Shown here piece by piece: positions 6,212 to 14,686 of a stretch of DNA of 64,000 nt. The notes beneath the pieces are model-generated. The model saw only the letters and a list, made by a program, of their open reading frames with translations, did not search any database and had not been told where the DNA came from. This stretch comes from Paenibacillus methanolicus (GTDB lineage Bacteria > Bacillota > Bacilli > Paenibacillales > Paenibacillaceae): positions 1 through 64,000 of the forward strand of contig NZ_VNHS01000019.1 in NCBI RefSeq assembly GCF_008124765.1. The letters run 5' to 3'. The position numbers were made by a program, and so were the translations under genes. Position 1 is the stretch's first letter. Every line of letters begins with the position of its first letter.

Positions 6212-7953
6212 TCGTAAGAGGGAATGAATGGATGCCGAAGCAAGCGGCAAGAATGGCGAGCGAAGGTGCCCGATTGGAACGGATGGAGGCAACGGTCGCC
6301 AAGGAACCGAAGGAAGGCACGGAAAGCGCTGCTGGCGAGGTAGACGCAGCAGTAGACCGGACGGCGCTGGATATGATGGATACACTACAGGCGACGGGAG
6401 CCGCGCGGACGAAGCATAGCGATGAACTCGGCCAAATGCATCGAGACGGTGCGGAGCGCACGATTGACGCAGCGGGTAAAGGGGCGGCGCAGGATACAAT
6501 GGGTAATCCACTTTCGACGCTAGCCATCCGGACGAAGTATAGCGATGAACTCGGCCCAATGCATCGAGACGGTGAGGAGCGCGCAACAGACGCAGCGATT
6601 AACTGGGCGGAGCAATGCGCAACTGGCGAGCATGGGGCGGCAGAAACGATGCCGACGCGTCGCGATGATGAGCATGCCCGCGCGGGGGTCGAGACGATCA
6701 TCTCTGCTGATGAAGAGCTCGCCGAGCGGGTAGTTTCCGCTTTCGAAAGTTACAGCGACGCCATCATGGGTATCCGGCGGTTGCTTGCGGAGCGCTATGG
6801 CGAGAACTTCGAGCTATACGCCGACGAGGATGGCAACAAAGAATATTGGGAGCAGCTGAAGCAGGACTTGCAGCTCCGCGACGGCGAAGCGGAGCGGATC
6901 GCACGGATCTATGCATCGGTAGAAACGAGCGCGTTCGATTACCGGGAAGGCAGCTGGAGCGTCTATCGAAGTCTGCAAAACAACGTGTTCGCTTATACGG
7001 CATGGGGCGTGGCGTTGGCGCGCGTACCCGTTATGCGTCCGCATGGCATCGGATACGAGGATTGCGTATTCGCGGCGGACGAGACGCGGCTGCTCGCTTT
7101 CCTGGAGCACTGCCGCACGCGGCGCAGAGAGCTGGACCGCTCTCAGGTGACGGTGTTCACGGATCGTCCGCACGGTACGGAGAAGAAGCTCGAGTCGATC
7201 ACGACGATGGTTCAGCGCGAAGAAGTGGTTATGCACGATGACGTGAAGAAGGATATTTACCGCTCGATCGACCGGTTCTTCTCGGAAGACCGCAGCTTTT
7301 ACGAGACGTTCGGGGTACCTTATAAACGCGGCATTCTGCTCTATGGCAAGCCGGGCAACGGCAAGACGACGCTCGTGAAATCGATCGCGGGCAGCGTGCA
7401 GGCACCGGTGGCGTATTGGCAAATCACGGAGCATACGTGCAGCGACACGATTCAAGAGGTATTCGAGGCTGCGGCGTCGCTCGCGCCGATGATTCTCGTC
7501 GTCGAGGATATGGACGCCATGCCGGAGCGGGCGCGGTCGTATTTCCTGAATACGCTGGACGGGGCGACGTCGAAGGAAGGGATCTTCCTGATCGGCACGA
7601 CGAACTACCCTGAGCGGATCGATCCGGCGCTCATGAACCGGGCGGGGCGGTTCGACCGCGCATATGAAATCAAACTGCCGGACGCGGAGCTGCGGGATGT
7701 ATATATGCGCCGCAAAGGGTTCGGAATGCTCGCCGGCGAGGAAGAGCTGAAGGAACTGGTCGGCATGACGGAAGGCTTCACGTTCGCCCAGCTGAACGAG
7801 CTATATGTCTCGGCCGCGATGGTGTGGTACGAGGAGAAGGCGGTCAATCTGCCGCTGCTGGCGAAACGGCTGAAGGGCGATTTGCATAAAGGACGGACGC
7901 AGGAATGGTTCCAGGATCCGGGGACGCAGCGGGTTGGGTTTATGGCGATATAG
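6208..7953 (+). CDS. AAA+ ATPase with repeat-containing N-terminus
   Basis: A 581-residue AAA+ protein. The C-terminal ATPase module has Walker A GKPGNGKTT (from residue 380), Walker B LVVEDMDA (~428-435), sensor 1 GTTN (~463) and an arginine finger in NRAGRFDR (~478-484). It resembles the BCS1/proteasomal-ATPase-like class more than MoxR. The N-terminal ~150 residues are low-complexity. They hold two copies of a 41-residue repeat (RTKHSDELGQMHRDG at ~67 and RTKYSDELGPMHRDG at ~108) whose DNA is also repeated. ATG 6208 overlaps the rtcB stop as ATGA and is preceded by AAAGGGG. The protein probably remodels the RtcB or SPFH assembly; that is inferred from coupling. Few AAA+ families carry this N-terminal repeat, so it may be lineage-specific. 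Confidence 0.88.
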   Translation: MIVRGNEWMPKQAARMASEGARLERMEATVAKEPKEGTESAAGEVDAAVDRTALDMMDTLQATGAARTKHSDELGQMHRDGAERTIDAAGKGAAQDTMGNPLSTLAIRTKYSDELGPMHRDGEERATDAAINWAEQCATGEHGAAETMPTRRDDEHARAGVETIISADEELAERVVSAFESYSDAIMGIRRLLAERYGENFELYADEDGNKEYWEQLKQDLQLRDGEAERIARIYASVETSAFDYREGSWSVYRSLQNNVFAYTAWGVALARVPVMRPHGIGYEDCVFAADETRLLAFLEHCRTRRRELDRSQVTVFTDRPHGTEKKLESITTMVQREEVVMHDDVKKDIYRSIDRFFSEDRSFYETFGVPYKRGILLYGKPGNGKTTLVKSIAGSVQAPVAYWQITEHTCSDTIQEVFEAAASLAPMILVVEDMDAMPERARSYFLNTLDGATSKEGIFLIGTTNYPERIDPALMNRAGRFDRAYEIKLPDAELRDVYMRRKGFGMLAGEEELKELVGMTEGFTFAQLNELYVSAAMVWYEEKAVNLPLLAKRLKGDLHKGRTQEWFQDPGTQRVGFMAI

Positions 7954-8210
7954 GCTGGAGCTTGCAAGACTCGGTCGAGACCGGCGAAGTAGCGCGAAGA
8001 AGGTTGATGACCGATGCGTGACGGAGTTCGCGAGCAGCGGTGCGTAATTTGCGACATGGCAGAAAATAGTACGATGATGGAAACGAGAGGTACTGCGCGG
8101 TCGCCCGGTTAGGCGAGTATAAGCCAGAAGGGTGCGTGTGTAAACGCGACAGATCAGATTCCTGCATGAATGCGGAAACCGGCGCGTCCGGTGAAAAAGG
8201 AGCGAGTACC

Positions 8211-8765
8211 GTGAAGAACGCTCAGGAACGGCAGCGGCTGAGCAAAATGATGACCAAAATGCTGCGGCACGCGCCGGACGAGTTCGGACTCCGGCTGGAT
8301 CCGGCGGACGGGTCTTGCCAAGCGGATGCGCTGTTGAACGCGCTGATGCGGCTGCCGTCATGGGCTGGCGTGACGATGGAGGACATCGCCGAGGTTGTCC
8401 GCGCGTGCGAGAAGCAGCGGTTCGAGCTGCGGGATGGGCGCATACGAGCACGGTATGGTCATAGTTACGAACGAGTCGCTTATGAAGCGGCTCCGCCGCC
8501 GGCGATCCTTTACCATGGGACGAACCGGAAGGCGCTGGCGCAAATCAAACAGGATGGCCTACGCGCGATGGGCAGGCAGTACGTTCATTTGTCCGAAGGC
8601 AAGTCGTTCGCCGAGCTGGCCGGTCGACGGCGGGGCGAGCTGGTGATGCTTCGAGTCGATACGGCGCAAGCCGCGCAAGCCGGCGTGACGTTCTATCGGG
8701 CGGGGAACGAGGTATGGCTGGCAGACCACGTGCCGGCGGACGTGTTGAACGAAGACGGTCCGTGA
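8211..8765 (+). CDS. kptA: RNA 2'-phosphotransferase, KptA/Tpt1 family
   Basis: Transfers an internal RNA 2'-phosphate to NAD+, giving ADP-ribose 1'',2''-cyclic phosphate and nicotinamide. The 184-residue length is typical. Visible family motifs are the LRH pair (R19-H20), RARYGHS (~79-85), YHGT (101-104), YVHLSEG and GNEVWLADHVP (165-175). GTG 8211 is chosen because AAAAAGGAG ends 8 bases upstream; the longer frame from 8136 lacks a site and adds an unrelated tail. It lies 258 bp after the AAA+ gene on the same strand. RtcB ligation leaves no 2'-phosphate, so its substrate here is unclear: junctions made by another ligase, damaged ends, or ADP-ribosylation of RNA ends as known for some Tpt1 enzymes. 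Confidence 0.95.
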   Translation: MKNAQERQRLSKMMTKMLRHAPDEFGLRLDPADGSCQADALLNALMRLPSWAGVTMEDIAEVVRACEKQRFELRDGRIRARYGHSYERVAYEAAPPPAILYHGTNRKALAQIKQDGLRAMGRQYVHLSEGKSFAELAGRRRGELVMLRVDTAQAAQAGVTFYRAGNEVWLADHVPADVLNEDGP

Positions 8766-8819
8766 GATCGGACTTGATATAGAAGAATGAAGCGATTATA
8801 TAAAAACGAGGTGTTTCAC

Positions 8820-9038
8820 TTGAACTATACGCAAGCGGCAACGCTGGAATGGCGTGCCGGACACGATGGCATGCCGGGCGGCGCGCGGGAAGACGGTTAC
8901 GGCCGGACCGCGAAGGAAGCGACGAACGGATGGAGAAGCGAGGCTGACGGGAAGCCGTACCCGCATGCTCCGGCCGCACCGGTCATGGCGCCGACGAAGA
9001 AAAAACCGACTTATACGGGCCGAATTATTATGGACTAG
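8820..9038 (+). CDS. small ORF (72 aa) after kptA
   Basis: TTG 8820 follows ACGAGGTG by 8 bases, so a start here is plausible. An in-frame ATG at 8787 has no such site. The product is hydrophilic, rich in Ala/Gly early, then Pro/Lys (APVMAPTKKKPTYTGRIIMD). It has no membrane segment and no recognised domain. It closes the SPFH-rtcB-AAA-kptA block. A terminator follows only at 9291. Coding is supported by the ribosome binding site alone. Confidence 0.4.
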   Translation: MNYTQAATLEWRAGHDGMPGGAREDGYGRTAKEATNGWRSEADGKPYPHAPAAPVMAPTKKKPTYTGRIIMD

Positions 9039-9290
9039 GCAGACGCGCGTCGGCTTAGTACTTCGCTAGAGAGAAAGCGGCGTGGACGGGAAGCTTCAAT
9101 GTGTCGATGATGGACGACGTAGACGCGATGTCGGATTACCAGCTATGACTCCCCGGTAGAAAAGGGAGCAGCGTGGGCAGGAAGGCTTATCCGCGGCGAC
9201 TTTATGGATCAAGCAGAAACTTGCGCGGTCGGTTACGACGACAGAGCGTTGACGGAAAGGTCTAATAGGCTGAAATATTATAGACAAAGC
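9039..9290. other. spacer without recognised gene
   Basis: No frame with a ribosome binding site or known product is seen here. It lies between the small ORF after kptA and the terminator at 9291. Confidence 0.5.
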
Positions 9291-9321
9291 AAAAGCGCTG
9301 CCGGCGGGCAGCGCTTTTTTT
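9291..9321 (+). terminator. terminator after the rtcB-kptA block
   Basis: Stem AAAAGCGCTGCC with GGCAGCGCTTTT and a 4-nt loop, continuing into a T tract to 9320. Confidence 0.93.
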
Positions 9322-9470
9322 GAATACTATGAATTTATAAGTTTCCCGCGTATAAATGATCGTAGCAGATGTTGGCGCTTGCAGGAAGCGGGTCGTTTGC
9401 ATGAAGCCGAAGAGGGGAGTATGATGGGGAAACTAAGAGGATTTACAACATAAGGAATTAGGTGAGCGCA

Positions 9471-10475
9471 ATGAAGATTGGCATCGGGTTTCGGACGATG
9501 AAGACGGCGCTCGGCGTCTGCGTATCGGTTTGGATCGCGCAGTTGCTGGGGCTCGAATATTTCTCGGCGGCCGGCATATTGACGCTGCTGTGTATCCAGA
9601 AGTCGCGGAAGCAGTCGTATTCGGCGGCGGTGAGCCGCGCGATGGCATGCGTATCGGGGATGTTCTACGCCGCGATGCTGTTTCAAATCCTTGGCTATCA
9701 TCCGTATGCGTTCCTCGTTCTGTTGATGACGTTTATTCCGTTCTGCGTCTGGCTCGGCGTACAGGAGGGGATTGCGAGCAGCATCGTCGTCGTGATGCAT
9801 GTGTATATGCACGGTTACGTGGACGACGCGTTCGTGCTTAACGAGCTGATGGTCGTGGCGATCGGACTGGGCGTGGCGCTCATCATTAATTGGTACATGC
9901 CGAGCATCGACAAGGAAATCGAGAGCTACCGGCGGGAAACGGACCGGTTAACGAGCCGGATTTTACACGAAATCGCGGTTTATCTTAAGGACAATGACGC
10001 AGTCTGGAACGGCAAGGAAGTGCTCGAGCTTGCCGATACGCTGCGCAAAGGAAAGCGGATGGCCGCGTTGGACGCGGAGAACAGCCGCCGGCGGAAGAAG
10101 GGCCTCAGTTACTCGGATTATTTCGAACATAAGCAGCGCCAGTATGATCTGCTGGAGCGGATGCTGCCGTTCATCTCGCGGATCAACACGACGATCGAAC
10201 AGGGACGGCGGCTGGGCGAATTCGTCGAGCTGTTGAGCCAAAACCTCGACAATCGCGGCGAAGCGTCGCGGCTGCACGACATGCTGTGCGGCATTCGAGA
10301 GTATCACAAGCTGCTGCCGCTGCCGGAGACGCGGGAGGCGTTCGAGAACCGGGCCAATCTGTTCGTGTTCGCTAACGAGCTGCAACGATTCGTGGAGACG
10401 ATCCGCAGCGGTCCGGGCGCCTATAACGGGGAACCGGCTATTCGGCTGAAGAGGCGGACGGCAGGCGAGCGTTAG
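9471..10475 (+). CDS. aromatic acid exporter family (ArAE/DUF939) membrane protein
   Basis: A 334-residue protein. The first ~145 residues form about four to five membrane segments (LGVCVSVWIAQLLGL, AFLVLLMTFIPFCVWLGV, SSIVVVMHVYMHG, LMVVAIGLGVALIINWYM). A cytoplasmic helical domain follows. This is the layout of the YqjA-like aromatic acid exporter family of Bacillales. The N-terminus IGFRTMKTALGV is typical. GTG 9462 is an alternative in-frame start, 3 codons earlier. It lies between the two RNA-repair blocks but has its own flanking terminators and no evident link with RNA metabolism. Confidence 0.85.
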   Translation: MKIGIGFRTMKTALGVCVSVWIAQLLGLEYFSAAGILTLLCIQKSRKQSYSAAVSRAMACVSGMFYAAMLFQILGYHPYAFLVLLMTFIPFCVWLGVQEGIASSIVVVMHVYMHGYVDDAFVLNELMVVAIGLGVALIINWYMPSIDKEIESYRRETDRLTSRILHEIAVYLKDNDAVWNGKEVLELADTLRKGKRMAALDAENSRRRKKGLSYSDYFEHKQRQYDLLERMLPFISRINTTIEQGRRLGEFVELLSQNLDNRGEASRLHDMLCGIREYHKLLPLPETREAFENRANLFVFANELQRFVETIRSGPGAYNGEPAIRLKRRTAGER

Positions 10476-10562
10476 GGCGGTTGGTTGGCTGCTGTATCAT
10501 CAGAGCATATGAATTCCGGTAACGGAATGAAATATAGTAGGGTCTACAACGCACAGATAAGG

Positions 10563-10611
10563 AAAAAGCACGCGTGAGATGGCGCAAAGGCCGTCTTGAC
10601 GCGTGCTTTTT
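10563..10611. terminator. bidirectional terminator between exporter and cupin gene
   Basis: A perfect 13-bp stem (10563-10575 with 10599-10611) has A5 at one end and T5 at the other, with a partly paired 23-nt loop. It serves both converging genes. Confidence 0.9.
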
Positions 10612-10638
10612 GCAGGAATCGCATGCCGGTGACGAAGA

Positions 10639-11115
10639 CTATTCGCTCTTCGCTTCGTCCCGCGAGATGAGCGTGAAGTCGTCGTAGTGGAAGCCTGGCG
10701 CGACGACGCAGGAGACGAGCACCGGCTCGTTGCCGAGCGGCTTCGCTTTCTGCCAGACGTTGGCGGGAATGAGCACCTGCGGCTGCTGGCCGTTCTCGAT
10801 GTCCAGGCCGAGCACGAATTCCTGCGTCTCTTCGGACGGGGAATCGCCGGTGCCGCCGAGCGTGAGCAAGAGCGGGCTGCCGGAGTGGTACAGCCACAGC
10901 TCGTCCGAGAGGACGACGTGCCAGTCGGACATTTCGTCCGGATGCAGCAGGAAGTAGATCGACGTCGCGGCCGGGCGGGAGCCGGAATATTGGCCGCCGA
11001 GCACCTCCTTCGGGATGTCGAAGGACGCCTTCCACAGCTCGCGGTACCAGCCGCCCTCGACATGGGGCTGCAGGCCGAGCGTCTCGATGAGCGGCGAACG
11101 ATAAGGGGTAGTCAT
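10639..11115 (-). CDS. cupin family protein (DUF985-like)
   Basis: A 158-residue protein of the cupin_5/DUF985 (COG3542, yeast YML079-like) family. Opening ETLGLQPHVEGGWYRELW, then SGSRPAATSIYFLL, SDWHVVLSDELWLYHSG and a C-terminal SCVVAPGFHYDDFTL are the family signatures. They form a single double-stranded beta-helix barrel with an unknown small-molecule or sugar ligand. AGGAGAG sits 6-7 bases before the start on the minus strand. It is a single-gene unit converging with the exporter. Its role is unknown and the link to the RNA-repair blocks is probably only positional. Confidence 0.88.
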   Translation of the reverse strand: MTTPYRSPLIETLGLQPHVEGGWYRELWKASFDIPKEVLGGQYSGSRPAATSIYFLLHPDEMSDWHVVLSDELWLYHSGSPLLLTLGGTGDSPSEETQEFVLGLDIENGQQPQVLIPANVWQKAKPLGNEPVLVSCVVAPGFHYDDFTLISRDEAKSE

Positions 11116-11277
11116 GGTTTTCTCTCCTGTCCGGTAATGAGAATGAAGTACAACGTTATGCTGTAACGATAGTCAATCCGCCGGCGAAATGCAACTTTTT
11201 ATGGCGCTGGGAACTGGGGGATTCGCAACCTGCGCGACCGTTTGGCATTTCCTGCCGCTCCCGCTCCCGCTCCCGCA

Positions 11278-12147
11278 TTACCCCGCGTCTTTCTCGCCGG
11301 CCGTCTCCGACACTTCCGCGGGGTCGCTCGGTTGGCTGTCGGCATCATCCGTCACGCCGTACCGGACTAGCGCTTTCGTCGCGGATTCGTACATGCGCCT
11401 CTGATGGTAGGCGCCCTCGACGATAATGACCCGCATGCCGAGAAAACGGATTTTGGAGAGGACGTAGTCGCTGTCGTCGCCGGAAAACTCCAGCTGAATC
11501 TGGTACGTGTCCGACAGCTCGTCGTATTCGACCTCCTTCTCGAAGCAGGAGAGCGCATAGAGGATCCGGGACAGCTCGCGATTATAGGCAGGCACGACCG
11601 CAAGGGTGAGCTGGTTCTTACGATCTGCGAGCACCGTGGAGATGCGCGCCAGATTGGCCTCCGCCGCCTCCTCGGACATCGCGCTGTATTCGACCAGCAT
11701 GATGTTGCTCAGCTTGGTTGCCATCCAGGCTCGTCGTCTCAGATGCATCCACAGCACGTACCATTCGCGCTTCACCATAGAATACTCGAGCTTGTAGGGA
11801 AAGCCTCGCACGTTGCGCTGGACGCTGCCGTTGCGCAGGGTATACGTAATGCGCATCCCTTTCTTGGCGGCGATGATGCGGCGCAATGGACGAAGCAGCG
11901 GATGATGCACCTGCCGCTCGACGCTGCGCGCCTTCTCCTGCAAGCCGCCGAGATAGCCGGCATCCGGTTCATCGGCCAGAATCGCGACGAGCTTCTCGCG
12001 CGTCTCGGGCGCCAGGGCGGATTCGGCCGCCGGATGAGTCAGCATCGACTTCAGCCAAGCCCGCTCGTGGCGCGTCAGCGCGACGGTGCCGCTCTCGCCG
12101 AGCTTCGCCATCACCTGGTAATTAAACATCTTCTCGAACAGATTCAT
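11278..12147 (-). CDS. WYL-domain protein, second of a pair
   Basis: A 289-residue WYL-type protein. It starts MNLFEKMFNYQVMAKL and lacks a clear N-terminal winged helix. The central part (MRITYTLRNGSVQRNVRGFPYKLEYSMVKREWYVLWMHL) is the WYL fold, here with a modified signature. It is followed by the usual C-terminal extension. Its start overlaps the end of the preceding WYL regulator by 26 bp, so the two are made together and may act as a heteromeric pair. WYL domains sense ligands, often nucleic acids or nucleotides, in RNA- and DNA-directed stress and defence loci. The C-terminal tail is acidic and low-complexity. Confidence 0.85.
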   Translation of the reverse strand: MNLFEKMFNYQVMAKLGESGTVALTRHERAWLKSMLTHPAAESALAPETREKLVAILADEPDAGYLGGLQEKARSVERQVHHPLLRPLRRIIAAKKGMRITYTLRNGSVQRNVRGFPYKLEYSMVKREWYVLWMHLRRRAWMATKLSNIMLVEYSAMSEEAAEANLARISTVLADRKNQLTLAVVPAYNRELSRILYALSCFEKEVEYDELSDTYQIQLEFSGDDSDYVLSKIRFLGMRVIIVEGAYHQRRMYESATKALVRYGVTDDADSQPSDPAEVSETAGEKDAG

Positions 12148-13441
12148 AGTACCGCTGGATCTCCTTCCATTCGGCGATGAATTCCTCCCGCAGCCGCTTG
12201 GGCGCGAGCACCTCGCAGCTGGAGCCGAAACTGCGCAGCCACGGCTTGATTTCCGTCATTCCGTTGACCGTAATCTCGTAGACGAACGACGTCGCGTCCT
12301 CCTCCGTAATGACGCCCCATTGCCCCTGCAGCCGCACCCGATCTTTGATGAAATTTCTCGAGGCCTCCTCCGGATTGTAGAAGCGCGCGCGCACGGTGAC
12401 CGGATAGCCGGTATCGACGAGCCAGCTCTGCTGCGTGCGCAAATCCAGCAAGGCGAGCTTGGCCGCGAAATCCGCCTCTTCGACGGGATCGCCTTCCTCG
12501 ATCTGGGTCATGCCTTCGAGCCGGAATTTGGCGACGCGCTGCTTGGCGCTGTGGGCGAGCAAATACCAGCGGCCATACTGATGGTCGTAGACGACGCGCA
12601 GCGGCAGCACGCGCGCTTCCTTGCCTTCGCTCTCCCGGGCGAACAGCGGGTTGGTGTTCTGGGAACCGTAGCTTTTGCCCGCCTTCGGGGAGAAGTACAG
12701 GAACGAAATCGTGCGGCGCGCGGCGATCGCCTGCAGCAGCAGATTCAGATGCGCTTCGTCCAAAATCCGGGAGTAGTAATGGTACTTGTACAGGAACGGC
12801 TCGGCTAGTTCCTTGCCCTGCCGGCGGATCGCTTTCTTCAAGCTGTCGCGCAGCAAATAGCCCTGCACGGACGGCACCTGCGTGTTGGCCATGACGTCGA
12901 CGAAATCGTACAGATCGATCAATTCCTCGTCCGACAGCGCGGTCAATAGCTCCGTATACAGCCGATAGCGGTACGGGCGGGCGGTTCCTACGCGCACGAT
13001 GACGCCGGCTTCCTCCAAATACTTCAGGTCGCTGCGGATCGTCTTCTCATCCGGCAGCGCCAGCTCCTCGGGCAGCCCGGCGCAGCACAGATCGAGCAGC
13101 TCCAGGGCGGTCAGCGGACGCGATTCCAGCTCGGCGACGATCAGGGTGAGCCGATAGCTCTCGGTCTCCTTAACGGACTTGGCCCGGTAGAGGAACAGCA
13201 GGAGCGGGTCGGCGGACTCGTAGTACGAATAGCGCAGCGTCTCGGCGAATTCCTTGCCCTGCTCGGCCGGCAGCCGCTCGTGCACGGCGCTGACGACAGC
13301 TTTGAGCTTGCGTATCGTCTTGTCGAACGTATGGATGGAGATGCCGAGCCGGTCGGCGAACTGCTGACGGCTGTACGCGCCGCTGGTTAATACCAGCATG
13401 CGGAGGAATTGGATTTCTTTATCGAAGCTTTCGCGTGCCAT
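12122..13441 (-). CDS. WYL-domain transcriptional regulator
   Basis: A ~440-residue regulator. The N-terminal part has a DeoR/HTH-11-like winged helix (SRQQFADRLGISIHTFDKTIRKL). A second helical region contains DEKTIRSDLKYLEEAGVIVRV. The WYL core (about residues 240-330, ISFLYFSP... RVVYDHQYGRWYLLAHS) is followed by a C-terminal extension. ATG 13441 is preferred: the longer frame to 13495 begins over a TGCTACAAT promoter-like string near 13482-13490. It is divergent from the RlaP-Hen1-Pnkp operon, and the shared intergenic space carries repeated elements. That makes it the prime candidate for controlling both RNA-repair blocks. This is inferred. Confidence 0.88.
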   Translation of the reverse strand: MARESFDKEIQFLRMLVLTSGAYSRQQFADRLGISIHTFDKTIRKLKAVVSAVHERLPAEQGKEFAETLRYSYYESADPLLLFLYRAKSVKETESYRLTLIVAELESRPLTALELLDLCCAGLPEELALPDEKTIRSDLKYLEEAGVIVRVGTARPYRYRLYTELLTALSDEELIDLYDFVDVMANTQVPSVQGYLLRDSLKKAIRRQGKELAEPFLYKYHYYSRILDEAHLNLLLQAIAARRTISFLYFSPKAGKSYGSQNTNPLFARESEGKEARVLPLRVVYDHQYGRWYLLAHSAKQRVAKFRLEGMTQIEEGDPVEEADFAAKLALLDLRTQQSWLVDTGYPVTVRARFYNPEEASRNFIKDRVRLQGQWGVITEEDATSFVYEITVNGMTEIKPWLRSFGSSCEVLAPKRLREEFIAEWKEIQRYYESVREDV

Positions 13442-13598
13442 GCCGATCGCGTCCCCGTTTCTGAACAGACTTTCAACTATATTCCATTGTAGCAAGGCGG
13501 AGGGGGAAGGGATACGGGAACATTTTTCAAGCGTAGGGTGCAGGAGGTCGGCGTAGCGTGCGTGAGGAAGGACGTGCGGATGGACGTGCGGACGTAAG

Positions 13599-13665
13599 GG
13601 AGCGAAATAGCAGGCTAGGTGCGCTATTGGCAGCCGGGCATGAGGCGGAGCGGAATAGCGGGCTA
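13599..13665 (+). repeat. pair of 19-bp direct repeats in the WYL/RlaP divergent region
   Basis: GGAGCG-R-AATAGC-R-GGCTA occurs at 13599-13617 and 13647-13665, 48 bp apart. Only the two R positions differ. The repeats sit immediately before the shared 22-bp element (13674-13695), so the region looks like a compound control site. Confidence 0.7.
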
Positions 13666-13673
13666 TTTTGCCC

Positions 13674-13695
13674 TCGCCATACTTTCGCCATGTTC
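13674..13695 (+). promoter_or_regulatory. shared element upstream of RlaP-Hen1-Pnkp (copy 2)
   Basis: It is identical at 21 of 22 bases to 2275-2296 and again contains two GCCAT repeats 11 bp apart. It lies between the divergent WYL regulator (start 13441) and the RlaP gene (start 13864), the expected place for an operator that controls the second RNA-repair block and the regulator itself. Confidence 0.6.
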
Positions 13696-13863
13696 GCGCT
13701 GGCGTGTATCGGCGATGATGTGGGAGTGGAACAGCGGCATAACGGGGCGGGAATATCGCGGCTCACGGGAACGTCCGATTGCGTAACCACGGCCATGCGT
13801 TTTTAACAAGCGAACGATTCATCTCATGCACCATTAACCATCTAAATGAAGGAGGGATGCCCC

Positions 13864-14664
13864 ATGCATCCATACGAATCCAGCATCCTAGAGGCGCTGC
13901 GCAATATCGAGTCGGAGGAGGGCGTGCGCATTCTGTACGCATGCGAATCCGGCAGCCGGGCATGGGGCTTCCCCTCTCGGGATAGCGATTACGACGTGCG
14001 TTTCATCTACGTCCGGCCATTCGACGAGTACTTATCGATCGACGATAAAAGGGATGTCATCGAGCGTCCGATCAACGACCTGCTGGATATTAACGGCTGG
14101 GATTTGCGAAAAGCGCTGCGGTTGTTCCGCAAGTCGAACCCGCCGCTTCTGGAGTGGCTGCAATCGCCCATACCCTATATGGAGCAAACTTCGGCAGTCG
14201 CGCGAATCCGGAGCATGTCCCCGCTGGCGTTCTCCCCGAAATCGTGTATGTATCACTATTTGAGCATGGCCAAGGGCAACTTCCGGGAATATTTGCAGGG
14301 CGAGGAAGTCCGGCTGAAAAAATATTTCTATGTGCTTCGTCCGATATTCGCCTGCGGTTGGATCGAGGAGAAAGGGACGATGCCGCCGATCGCGTTCGAC
14401 GCCTTGTTCGAAGCGCAGATACCGGCGGACAGCGAATTGCATGCCGCCATTGGCGAGTTGCTGGCGCGCAAGATAGCGGGCGACGAATTGGACTTGGGCC
14501 CGCGCATCGCGGCGCTTAACGATTATTTGGGCGAGCGAATCTCGCATTTCGACCGTTCGGCGGTTCATGTTCCGGCATCGGAAGGCGAGCCATCGGAGCG
14601 CTTGGGCGAGCTGTTCCGCCAGACGCTTAGGGAAGCGTGGGGAACGGAAGTCGCTGCATTTTAA
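13864..14664 (+). CDS. nucleotidyltransferase, RlaP/YcgL-like (COG3541)
   Basis: A 266-residue protein of the polymerase-beta nucleotidyltransferase superfamily. The active-site signature is GSRAWGFPSRDSDYDVRFIY, with the G-S pair and two metal-binding aspartates (DYD). It continues with the RlaP-type extension (SPIPYME, KSCMYHYLSMAKGNFREYL, LKKYFYVLRPIFACGWI). The family is known to co-occur with RNA ligases. The proposed role is adding or trimming nucleotides at RNA ends before sealing, not proven here. AAGGAGGG lies 7 bases before ATG 13864. It leads the operon with Hen1 (22-bp gap) and Pnkp. Confidence 0.9.
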   Translation: MHPYESSILEALRNIESEEGVRILYACESGSRAWGFPSRDSDYDVRFIYVRPFDEYLSIDDKRDVIERPINDLLDINGWDLRKALRLFRKSNPPLLEWLQSPIPYMEQTSAVARIRSMSPLAFSPKSCMYHYLSMAKGNFREYLQGEEVRLKKYFYVLRPIFACGWIEEKGTMPPIAFDALFEAQIPADSELHAAIGELLARKIAGDELDLGPRIAALNDYLGERISHFDRSAVHVPASEGEPSERLGELFRQTLREAWGTEVAAF

Positions 14665-14686
14665 TAAGAGACGGAGGAGAAGCGGG

